Source: Sedimentibacter sp.
Lineage (GTDB): Bacteria; Bacillota; Clostridia; Tissierellales; Sedimentibacteraceae
DNA: 11,094 nucleotides
Reading direction: 5' to 3'
NCBI GenBank assembly: GCA_029256005.1
Contig: JAQSYS010000034.1
Coordinates: forward strand, 1-11,094
In this document: positions 1 to 6,394 of the stretch, piece after piece
Position numbering within the stretch: position 1 is the stretch's first letter
Layout of the letters: every line of letters starts with the position of its first letter
The notes under the pieces: model-generated
Database searches by the model: none
Told to the model about the DNA's origin: nothing
The model's input: the letters and a program-made list of their open reading frames with translations, nothing else
Program-made: the position numbers and the translations under genes

Positions 1-1645
1 AAGAATTGCAAAACTTAGAGACTGTATTGATAACAGCAAAACAGGCAATTTAGGTATCGGACACACAAGATGGGCAACACATGGTGTGCCAAATCAAATT
101 AATTCTCACCCTCATCAAAGCAGCACTAAAAGATTCACTTTAGTTCATAATGGTATAATTGAAAATGAAGAAGAATTAAGACATAAATATTTAAATGATA
201 CTAAGTTTACAAGTGATACAGATACAGAAGTAATAGTCCAGCTTATCGAAAAATTCGTAAAAGATGGAGAACAAGTTGAACTTGCTATAAGACATACAAT
301 GAGCGAATTAAAAGGTTCATATGCACTTGCAATTCTTGACAAGGAAGACATGAACACAATGTATGCTGCAAAAAACAAAACACCTTTATTGGCAGGTAAA
401 GGTGAAGGATTCAATATGCTGGGCAGTGATGCAATGGCAATGATAAATCATACTAATTTGTTTTATGAAATTGAAGATAAGGAATTTTTGAAAATTACAA
501 AAGACGATATTGAAATTTACACAATATACGGAAATAAGGTTTCAAGAAACCCTTATAAGGCTGATATAGATGCATCAGACACTGAAAAGGGAACATATCC
601 TCATTATATGATGAAGGAAATAGAAGAGCAGCCTTTTGTAATAAGAAAAATTATGTCTGAATATTCAGATGAAAACGGAAATATGTGCATTACCCCGGAA
701 ATATTAGAAGATGTAAGGGCATGCGATAAATTATATATCATAGCATGTGGAACCAGCTATCACGCCGGTCTGATAGGTAAACAGTTTTTTGAAAAAATTG
801 CAGAAAAACCTACCGAAGTTGTAATAGCAAGCGAATTTATTTACAATATGCCTCTTTTATCAGAAAAGCCATTGTTTATGTTTATATCACAAAGCGGTGA
901 AACTGCTGATTGCAGAGCAGTTCTTGTAAAAGTAAAACAAATGGGATGCAAGACATTGACTTTAACAAATGTTAAAGGTTCTACACTGTCAAGAGAGTCA
1001 GACAATACACTTTTGTTATATGCAGGACCTGAAATTGCAGTTGCATCAACAAAGGCATACACTGCACAAATTGCAGTATTGTCAATACTTGCAGCTTTGG
1101 TAAATAATAAAATTGATATTGATATTTTCAAAGAGCTTAGCAAAATTGCATACACTATGGAAACTCTCTGCGATGACAAGGACAATTACAAGGATCTTGC
1201 TGAAAAATATTTGGTCAACAGTAGAAACTGCTTCTATATAGGAAGAAGCATGGATTATTTTGTTTGTCTGGAAGCCTCACTGAAATTAAAAGAAATTTCT
1301 TATATACAAACAGAAGGTTTTGCAGCAGGAGAATTAAAACATGGAACCATTGCTTTAATTGAGCATAATACTCCTGTCATAGCAGTGATATCACAGGAAA
1401 ACATAAATCTTAATACAAGAAGCAATATCAAAGAAGTTAAGGCAAGAGGTGCTGCAACATTGGTAATATCCATGCGCAAACTTAGCCAAGAAACTGATGA
1501 TATAGTTATTGATGATGTAAATGAGTTGCTATCACCACTTGCAACAATCATCCCTGCTCAATATCTAGCATACTATGCAGCATTATTAAAAGACTGTGAC
1601 ATTGATAAACCACGTAACCTTGCTAAGTCGGTTACAGTTGAATAA
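1..1645 (+). CDS. glmS: Glutamine--fructose-6-phosphate aminotransferase (isomerizing), 5' truncated by window edge
   Basis: GlmS makes glucosamine-6-phosphate from fructose-6-phosphate and glutamine, the first committed step to UDP-GlcNAc for peptidoglycan; it is cytosolic. The reading frame is open from base 2 and gives 547 residues against a family length near 605, so about 60 N-terminal residues, including the catalytic Cys of the glutaminase domain, lie outside the window. Visible in order: the glutaminase (class II, Ntn) motifs GHTRWATHG and HNGIIEN (bases 60-170); the linker GTYPHYMMKEIEEQP (about 590-635); the first SIS sugar-isomerase domain with CGTSYHAG and SQSGET (about 745-905) and ASTKAYTAQ; the second SIS domain with GRSMDY, EASLKLKEISYIQTEG and GELKHG (about 1240-1345); and the typical C-terminus AKSVTVE. 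The GTG at base 86 is internal, inside the conserved glutaminase motif, and is not the start. No frameshift is seen. Whether a glmS ribozyme precedes the gene cannot be seen here. Confidence 0.97.
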   Translation, partial: RIAKLRDCIDNSKTGNLGIGHTRWATHGVPNQINSHPHQSSTKRFTLVHNGIIENEEELRHKYLNDTKFTSDTDTEVIVQLIEKFVKDGEQVELAIRHTMSELKGSYALAILDKEDMNTMYAAKNKTPLLAGKGEGFNMLGSDAMAMINHTNLFYEIEDKEFLKITKDDIEIYTIYGNKVSRNPYKADIDASDTEKGTYPHYMMKEIEEQPFVIRKIMSEYSDENGNMCITPEILEDVRACDKLYIIACGTSYHAGLIGKQFFEKIAEKPTEVVIASEFIYNMPLLSEKPLFMFISQSGETADCRAVLVKVKQMGCKTLTLTNVKGSTLSRESDNTLLLYAGPEIAVASTKAYTAQIAVLSILAALVNNKIDIDIFKELSKIAYTMETLCDDKDNYKDLAEKYLVNSRNCFYIGRSMDYFVCLEASLKLKEISYIQTEGFAAGELKHGTIALIEHNTPVIAVISQENINLNTRSNIKEVKARGAATLVISMRKLSQETDDIVIDDVNELLSPLATIIPAQYLAYYAALLKDCDIDKPRNLAKSVTVE

Positions 1646-1684
1646 AATATTGTATTATTGACGTAAATAATTATAGAAATAGAC

Positions 1685-1714
1685 AAAAAGAGTTGTTTAA
1701 ACGACTCTTTTTTT
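1685..1714 (+). terminator. Rho-independent terminator of glmS
   Basis: An 11-bp stem (1685-1695 with 1702-1712, one G-T pair) closes a 6-nt TTTAAA loop and runs into a T tract ending at 1714. It lies 39 bp after the glmS stop. The A-rich left side also gives a weaker U-tract on the other strand, but no minus-strand gene converges here. Confidence 0.88.
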
Positions 1715-1754
1715 ATGACAAGATTTAGCATGGTAAGTATTATAACTAAATTAA

Positions 1755-1845
1755 ATGTCCCCCACCTCTACAGGCAGCGGGTTCCACTTAACTTTTTCAG
1801 TGGTGGGTTCAATCCCCCACTGAAATCGTTGAATGACGGGAAAAA
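1755..1845. repeat. Palindromic intergenic repeat, possibly an IS200/IS605-type end or ωRNA remnant
   Basis: A G+C-rich block stands out in AT-rich DNA. It contains a 12-bp hairpin (1795-1803 plus 1805-1807 paired with 1814-1825, one bulged T at 1804, loop TTCAAT). An upstream CCCACC (1761-1766) could instead pair with GGTGGG (1802-1807), so two folds compete. The block ends in TTGAATGACGGG (1829-1840). No T tract follows the hairpin, so it is not a standard terminator. The layout resembles palindromic ends of IS200/IS605 elements in clostridia, but no tnpA or tnpB coding sequence is present; that assignment rests on general resemblance only. It could instead be a MITE-like repeat. The GGTTCAATCCC core resembles a tRNA T-arm, but the rest of a tRNA is missing. 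Confidence 0.4.
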
Positions 1846-1888
1846 CTCTTATTGAATAAAACATTTTTATTTAAAAAAGTTAAATATA

Positions 1889-1916
1889 TTAAAACTTTTT
1901 ATCTTTCATAAACGTC
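1889..1916 (+). promoter_or_regulatory. Candidate ECF-type promoter of the sigma/anti-sigma operon
   Basis: TTAAAAC (1889-1895) and CGTC (1913-1916) are separated by 17 bp and followed by a T-rich start of the spacer, close to the TGAAAC-N16/17-CGTM pattern of SigV/SigW-type ECF promoters. The predicted start, near 1922-1925, would give a leader of about 40 nt to the ATG at 1963. The G of TGAAAC is missing. Autoregulation is what SigV-family operons usually show; here it is inferred. Confidence 0.45.
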
Positions 1917-1962
1917 TTAATAGTGTTAACGAAAGATGTACATCAGAGAAGGAAACATAAGT

Positions 1963-2475
1963 ATGAAAAAAAAGGATTTAGAAAGACATTTTGAGGATTA
2001 TGTAATTAACAATAAGGAACCGATATATAGGTTAGCTTATAGGTATGTAAGAAATGTTGAAGATGCGTTGGATATTGTACAAGAGTCCATATATAAAGGT
2101 ATTTCATCTTTGGAGTCCCTTAAGGATATTAATGTAATAAAGACTTGGTTTTATAGGATAGTTGTAAACACCTCATTAGATTTTATCAGAAAGAGAAATA
2201 GAGAAACAGTAATTGATGGAGAGTATTTGTTTGAAAATGAATTAATTGATACAGATAACTATGCCAATATAGACTTGGAAAGGGCATTGGAGAAATTACC
2301 CTACTCTTACCGTACAATTATTATATTACGATATTTTGAAGATTTAAAGATAAATGAAATAGCTGAGGTTCTGGATATCAATATTAGTACTATTAAAACT
2401 CGTCTTTATAAGGGATTAGAATTATTGAAGGTTGAAATGAATACTGAAGATAGGAGATTAGGTAATGGGATATAA
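1963..2475 (+). CDS. sigV: ECF RNA polymerase sigma factor, SigV-like
   Basis: This is a 170-residue extracytoplasmic-function sigma factor that would direct RNA polymerase to envelope-stress promoters when freed from its anti-sigma factor. Sigma region 2 spans about residues 15-81 (YRLAYRYVRNVEDALDIVQE, then KTWFYRIVVNTSLDFIRKR); region 4 spans about 105-156, with KLPYSYRTIIILRYFEDL and a helix-turn-helix NEIAEVLDINISTIKTRLYKG. There is no region 3, as expected for ECF factors. The start at 1963 is preferred over the upstream in-frame ATG at 1936 because GAGAAGGA (1946-1953) sits 9 nt before it, inside the longer reading frame, and region 2 begins at the usual distance from it. The gene overlaps the next one by 11 bp, suggesting translational coupling. 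In Bacillus subtilis, SigV is induced by lysozyme and controls peptidoglycan O-acetylation; the same role here is inferred from the partner gene. No target gene for that response is in the window. Confidence 0.9.
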   Translation: MKKKDLERHFEDYVINNKEPIYRLAYRYVRNVEDALDIVQESIYKGISSLESLKDINVIKTWFYRIVVNTSLDFIRKRNRETVIDGEYLFENELIDTDNYANIDLERALEKLPYSYRTIIILRYFEDLKINEIAEVLDINISTIKTRLYKGLELLKVEMNTEDRRLGNGI

Positions 2476-3361
2476 TGATTTAGAAAAATTAAAAAAGGAC
2501 TACTTAGACACACCAATACCAAACGAATTGGATTTTGTTGTTAGAAAAGTTTTTATTCAAGAAAGGATTAAGATGAAAAGAAAAAATAATATAAGAAAAA
2601 CAGCTGTGTCAGCCGCTTCAATTGCAGTTTTAGCTGTGGGGATAACTGCTGGGGTTAATATAAATCCGGTATTTGCAGAAAATCTATCAAAAGTACCAGT
2701 TGTAGGTGAAATAGTTAAAGTGTTAAAATTTAAAGAATTTAACGTGGATGAAGATGGGTATCATGCAGAAATAGAGATACCTAAAATAGATGGTTTGGAA
2801 AATATAGAATTAGAAAATAGTTTAAATGAAAAATATTTGAAAGAAAATAATGAGCTTTATAATCAGTTTATGAACGAAATAGAAGAACTAAAAAAGGTGG
2901 GTGGAGGACATTTAGGAGTTGATAGCGGTTATGTAATCAAAACCGATAATGATGAAATATTATCCATAGGGCGTTATGTTGTCAACACCGTAGGTTCTTC
3001 ATCAACAATTTTTAAGTATGATACTATTGATAAGAAGAATGAAATATTAATAACTTTACCATCCTTATTCAAGGATAACAGTTATGTTGAAATCATCAGC
3101 GATAATATTAAACAGCAAATGATAGAGAACAATAAATTGGACGAAAATAAAACATATTGGGTTGAAGGTATAGAAGGATCAGACTTTGGTTTATTCGAAG
3201 CTATTTCAGAAACACAAAACTTCTATATAAACGAAGATGCTAGATTGGTTATTTCCTTTGATAAATACGAGGTTGCTCCTGGATATATGGGAGTATTAGA
3301 ATTTGTAATACCAACTGAAATATTGTCCAAAATTTTAGTAAGTGATTATTATATAAAATAG
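2465..3361 (+). CDS. rsiV: RsiV-like membrane anti-sigma factor with DUF3298 domain
   Basis: This 298-residue protein (B. subtilis RsiV is about 285) is expected to hold the upstream sigma factor inactive at the membrane. The cytoplasmic N-terminus (1-45) carries DYLDTPIPNELDFVVRKVF, typical of clostridial anti-sigma sensors. One membrane segment covers about 46-64. It is followed at once by a signal-peptidase-like site, NPVFA-EN (cut after residue 71). The extracellular part resembles DUF4163 (about 85-185) and DUF3298 (about 195-285), ending with the conserved block NFYINEDARLVISFDKYEVAPGYMG. In B. subtilis, lysozyme binds this ectodomain and exposes the membrane-proximal site to signal peptidase, after which RasP finishes the degradation. 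The AGGAG at 2452-2456 lies within the sigma gene, 8 nt before the ATG. The gene is complete. Lysozyme as the ligand is inference by family. Confidence 0.88.
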   Translation: MGYNDLEKLKKDYLDTPIPNELDFVVRKVFIQERIKMKRKNNIRKTAVSAASIAVLAVGITAGVNINPVFAENLSKVPVVGEIVKVLKFKEFNVDEDGYHAEIEIPKIDGLENIELENSLNEKYLKENNELYNQFMNEIEELKKVGGGHLGVDSGYVIKTDNDEILSIGRYVVNTVGSSSTIFKYDTIDKKNEILITLPSLFKDNSYVEIISDNIKQQMIENNKLDENKTYWVEGIEGSDFGLFEAISETQNFYINEDARLVISFDKYEVAPGYMGVLEFVIPTEILSKILVSDYYIK

Positions 3362-3454
3362 GAGATTGTGAACTTCATTTTAATAGAGCCACTTATATAA
3401 TAAATATATTTATGTTTTTTAAAAAAGGTGTTTACGCAATTTGAACGTTTAAAA

Positions 3455-3480
3455 TGGACCCTAAATCAAGGACAATTAAA
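3455..3480. repeat. Terminal inverted repeat-like end of an IS3-family element
   Basis: The sequence from 3455 begins TGGACCCTAAATC and continues AAGGACAATTAAA. It has the 5'-TG outer end and the ACC...GGACA pattern common in IS3/IS150-group ends of Firmicutes. It lies just beyond the 3' end of the transposase fragment, where the right-hand repeat of such an element should be. The opposite repeat is not found in the window, so mobility is lost. Confidence 0.5.
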
Positions 3481-3488
3481 AAAAGAGT

Positions 3489-3677
3489 TTAAGCAGCTAA
3501 AAGCTGATTTCTGAATTGAACAGGAGTCAGCTTTTTTAGTCCCCATTGATATCTTATAAACTCAAAAATAACATCATATAAATGCAAATTATTTAAAACA
3601 TCATTTAAAACAATTTTTGTTGCAATAATAATATTCGGGATGTTTATAATTGTTGCATAATAAACGAGTAATTGCAT
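3489..3677 (-). pseudogene. IS3-family transposase, C-terminal remnant
   Basis: The last residues read RYQWGLKKLTPVQFRNQLLAA, which closely matches the C-terminal tail of IS3-family (IS150-like) transposases just after the DDE catalytic domain. Everything upstream is gone: there is no D, D or E catalytic block and no orfA. The usual tyrosine/asparagine-rich stretch before RYQW also appears shortened (DVIFEFIRYQWG), suggesting an internal deletion. The first ~25 residues of the 62-codon frame do not look like transposase and are probably fused flanking DNA. By chance or not, AGGGTG (complement of 3685-3690) sits 7 nt before the ATG. The fragment lies downstream of the leucine-rich-repeat gene on the same strand. 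I treat it as a decayed insertion, not a working gene. Confidence 0.72.
3499..3537 (+). terminator. Stem-loop with T tract inside the transposase tail; possible terminator for the sigV-rsiV operon
   Basis: AAAAGCTGA (3499-3507) pairs perfectly with TCAGCTTTT (3527-3535) around a 19-nt loop, and the T tract runs to 3537. It is the only hairpin with a T tract that I find in the 350 bp after rsiV, so the operon may end in the insertion remnant. The long loop and short G+C core make it weaker than the other terminators here. The A-rich left arm could also let it act on the minus strand. Confidence 0.45.
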
Positions 3678-3714
3678 GAGGTTTCACCCTTATTATATTT
3701 TTTATTACTAACTA

Positions 3715-5199
3715 TTATTTTATAATTTGTATTTCTTCTTTATTTTTCAAGTTATCAATTACTGTATAATCCTTTATAGGATTACCACTAATATTTATTC
3801 TTTTTAAATTATGCAACTCGGACAATACACTTATATCTGTAATATTATTATTCGGCAACATTATATTTTCCAAATTAGTAAATTCTTTTAAGTCAGAAAT
3901 ATCACTTAAGTTTCCATTAACAATCCATAAAGATTTTAAATTTTTATTGTTTTTTAAATGCTTTAAGCTGCTTATATCAGTATCGCTAAAATATACAGTT
4001 TCTAATTTATTTAAGTCTTCCAAAACTTTAGGATCTTCAAATTTAGAATTCAAAATTTTTAGCCAATCTAAATTTTTTAAATTACTAAAACTTTCGCTTT
4101 TACTAATTGAATTATTAATCATATCTAGGCTAGTTAAATTATTTAAACTATTAATATTTGTTAGTTCTCCAATAACATATAATTCTTTAAGATTATTCAA
4201 ATTTTCAAACTTAGACATATCCAATATTACAGGCTCACCTGAAACGTTTGATATTTCAAAAACTAAATCCTCTATCATATTTTTGTCATTATCTGATATT
4301 AGGTATAATTCATTAATATTTAAATTGCATTTCCATAATTGTAAAAAATTTAAATAATTAAATTTATTTAACGCAGAAATATTGCTAACATTACTATTTT
4401 CGATTATTAAAGACTCTAAATTTTTTAATTCAGATATTTCATTTATATCAATATTTGAAATATTATTTCTATCACCATTATTAGCTGGTGGACCAATATA
4501 GCTAAGATCAAGTGTTCTGAGTTTTGATAAATTATTTAACGGTATTAAATTTTCTATATAATTATCAGAGATATCAAGGTTTGTTAAATTACTATAATTC
4601 TCTATACCAGATAAATTTTGAAGTTTATTAAAACTAAGATTTAATGAACTTATGTTTGAACTATTTTTATATGTATGTATAGACTCTATTTTATTACTAT
4701 AAATAGCAATTTCATTTAGATTATTAAAATTATCAACATCCTTCATAGATGTTATTAAACCTATCTTATTTTGATATTCTTCGGGTATTTCACATTCATT
4801 TATGTTTGTTTCTATTTTCCAATTAGAATGTATGTTTAATTCTGTAATATCATTTAAATCTTTAACATAAATATCTTTATCAAAATTATTTAAATAATAT
4901 CTCATTATTGCTTCAAAATTTTTATCTTTCCATACTATTACAGCATTATCACTATCCTTCAAAACATCAAGGTTCTCATTTATATAGTTTTCATTTGAAT
5001 TTATAATATCTAAAAATTCATCTATGAATTCCTGGAAGTACTGATTATAAAACCATTCTACAGACAATAAATGCGAATTTTTACCATAATAATTATCTTG
5101 CAAATGTACTTCATTACCATACACTCCAACTGTTAATGATAAAATCATAATAATTGAAATCAATAATATTCTCACAAATACACTTTTGCACTTTTTCAT
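3715..5199 (-). CDS. Secreted leucine-rich-repeat protein (internalin-like repeats)
   Basis: This 494-residue protein starts with a signal peptide: MKKCK, a hydrophobic core at about 7-27, and a probable cut after VYG (28). Residues 35-85 are acidic and of unknown fold. Residues 86-125 (VIVWKDKNFEAIMRYYL...DLNDITELNI) resemble the cap that precedes bacterial LRRs. About 120-490 are 21-24-residue repeats of the type LxxLxxLxISxNxIxNIxxL, many ending in Asn-rich turns. It stops inside the repeats, with no LPXTG motif, GW, SH3, S-layer or choline-binding module, so it is likely released or held by unseen partners. AGAGGTG (complement of 5207-5213) sits 7 nt before the ATG. The gene is richer in A+T and Asn codons than its neighbours. 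It follows the phosphotriesterase-like gene by 35 bp on the same strand and may share its transcript. LRRs bind proteins or glycans; the ligand here is unknown. Confidence 0.85.
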   Translation of the reverse strand: MKKCKSVFVRILLISIIMILSLTVGVYGNEVHLQDNYYGKNSHLLSVEWFYNQYFQEFIDEFLDIINSNENYINENLDVLKDSDNAVIVWKDKNFEAIMRYYLNNFDKDIYVKDLNDITELNIHSNWKIETNINECEIPEEYQNKIGLITSMKDVDNFNNLNEIAIYSNKIESIHTYKNSSNISSLNLSFNKLQNLSGIENYSNLTNLDISDNYIENLIPLNNLSKLRTLDLSYIGPPANNGDRNNISNIDINEISELKNLESLIIENSNVSNISALNKFNYLNFLQLWKCNLNINELYLISDNDKNMIEDLVFEISNVSGEPVILDMSKFENLNNLKELYVIGELTNINSLNNLTSLDMINNSISKSESFSNLKNLDWLKILNSKFEDPKVLEDLNKLETVYFSDTDISSLKHLKNNKNLKSLWIVNGNLSDISDLKEFTNLENIMLPNNNITDISVLSELHNLKRINISGNPIKDYTVIDNLKNKEEIQIIK

Positions 5200-5234
5200 T
5201 AAATTACACCTCTTAATTAATATTTTTAATTATT

Positions 5235-6167
5235 TTAAAAATCGTAAAATTGCGCAGGGTTGTCAATTATGATGCTGTCCATCAGACCTTGAGGTATACC
5301 ATTTTCAATGCAAAATGGAATAAATGTATTGAAAAAGGAACAATATCTTTCTACACCATCTATCTTGTTACTTTCTTCATAGAAATCATTATCTTCAGAG
5401 AGCATTACATGATGAATATAATTATTATCTATAGCATGGCTAATAAGTTGCTTTCGTGCTTCGTAAGTTCCCTCTCTTATAGTATCAAAGCCAACCCAAT
5501 AGCCTTTTGAAACCACTTTTAAAATAGTTTCAAGATGACTTTCATAATCTGCATGAGCCCAAACGAATTTATGAGGTGGGACTTCCATTTCTTCTAGTAT
5601 TGCAATAACTTCATGTATATGCTCTGCTTCCATTTCATGACAATGAATCGGCATACCAGTTGCTTTACAGGCTATAGCCGCTGCTTTGAGCATTGCCTTG
5701 TCTACAACATTGACTTGGCCTCTATCTATAAGCAATTTAATAAAACCTGGTTTTATACATATATTATCAATCACATCTAACCCTTCTTGAAAGTCTTGAA
5801 TCCACTTGTTTGCTAATTGCACCTCAAAGTTTTCTTTAAAAATATGATATGAATACTTTGTAATGTTCATACCTGTAGAAGGGATGATGTTAACGCTTGA
5901 TTTGCAAGATAAATCATATAACAGCCTTAAGTTTTGTCCCCCAAGTGGTGGTGAAGCTTCCACAATTGTCTTGCATCCTAATGAGTATAATTTATTTAGT
6001 ATTGGAATAACATTATTAAATATTTTATCGTTATAAGGTTCATCATACTGTTTATCAAAATACATTCTTCCTGCAAAATCTTCATCAGTTATCCAATTAA
6101 TATGTTCATGAGCGAGTGTTTTTCCCATTTGTGTTTTTTCAATAGTTCCTTTTACTGTATAAATCAT
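5235..6167 (-). CDS. Phosphotriesterase-family metal-dependent hydrolase
   Basis: A 310-residue cytosolic TIM-barrel hydrolase of the amidohydrolase superfamily, phosphotriesterase (PTE/PHP) branch; family length is 300-350. The expected two-metal centre is visible: H20 and H22 in GKTLAHEHI, the probably carboxylated K144 in CIKPGFIKLLID, H177 in PIHCHEME, H205 in WAHAD and D259 in LSEDND. No signal peptide. AAAGGA (complement of 6176-6181) sits about 8 nt before the ATG. Members of this family act on lactones, phosphoesters or amidated sugars, and few have a known natural substrate; nothing here identifies it. The first barrel strand is short, with only 16 residues before the HxH, which is normal for PHP-like members. 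It is likely the first gene of a two-gene minus-strand unit with the LRR protein. Family assignment is firm; substrate is open. Confidence 0.88.
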   Translation of the reverse strand: MIYTVKGTIEKTQMGKTLAHEHINWITDEDFAGRMYFDKQYDEPYNDKIFNNVIPILNKLYSLGCKTIVEASPPLGGQNLRLLYDLSCKSSVNIIPSTGMNITKYSYHIFKENFEVQLANKWIQDFQEGLDVIDNICIKPGFIKLLIDRGQVNVVDKAMLKAAAIACKATGMPIHCHEMEAEHIHEVIAILEEMEVPPHKFVWAHADYESHLETILKVVSKGYWVGFDTIREGTYEARKQLISHAIDNNYIHHVMLSEDNDFYEESNKIDGVERYCSFFNTFIPFCIENGIPQGLMDSIIIDNPAQFYDF

Positions 6168-6255
6168 TTTGAATTCCTTTCTTTATCTTCAATTCTGGTC
6201 CATCATATCACACCACTGCAATTATTAAAGCTTAATTTAATTCATGATTGTCTTC

Positions 6256-6284
6256 CATATATTACTATTTTATCAAATTATCAA
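6256..6284 (-). promoter_or_regulatory. Possible vegetative promoter of the phosphotriesterase-like gene
   Basis: On the minus strand TTGATA (complement of 6279-6284) and TATATG (complement of 6256-6261) are 17 bp apart, about 90 bp upstream of the ATG at 6167. The match is partial and the region is AT-rich, so chance is a real alternative. Confidence 0.3.
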
Positions 6285-6319
6285 GGTGAATACAATAAAA
6301 CAATAATAAATTTATGGAA

Positions 6320-6348
6320 TTATCAATAGCTACTGCATATTGTATAAT
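6320..6348 (+). promoter_or_regulatory. Candidate vegetative promoter of the SpoIID-like gene
   Basis: TTATCA (6320-6325) and a consensus TATAAT (6343-6348) are separated by 17 bp. The predicted start near 6355 would give a leader of about 40 nt before the ATG at 6395. The -10 is perfect, the -35 matches four of six bases. A sporulation sigma factor could also be involved, given the protein type, but no clear such motif was found. Confidence 0.5.
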
Positions 6349-6394
6349 ATCGTAAATATAATTAGTGTAATTAAATTATAAATGGGGAAATTTT

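Noticed and set aside
145..1551. Minus-strand open frames opposite glmS (145-414, 841-1185, 1300-1551)
   Set aside because: They lie wholly inside a well-conserved gene, look like no known protein and have no convincing ribosome binding site.
1800..1825. tRNA-like T-arm (GGTTCAATCCC)
   Set aside because: The stem does not pair with a 7-nt loop, and no acceptor, D or anticodon arms are found around it.
1936..1962. Upstream ATG for the sigma factor
   Set aside because: The best ribosome binding site (1946-1953) lies after this ATG and fits the ATG at 1963; the extra nine residues match no sigma domain.
3947..4357. Plus-strand open frame opposite the LRR gene
   Set aside because: Its repetitive Leu/Phe/Lys/Ser content is the mirror of the LRR repeats; no independent coding signal.
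5250..5510. Plus-strand open frame opposite the phosphotriesterase-like gene
   Set aside because: Overlaps a gene with intact metal ligands; no family resemblance and no ribosome binding site.
6102..6329. Plus-strand open frame covering the start of the phosphotriesterase-like gene and its upstream region
   Set aside because: Cys/Phe/Leu-rich chance translation with no ribosome binding site, overlapping the likely promoter region.
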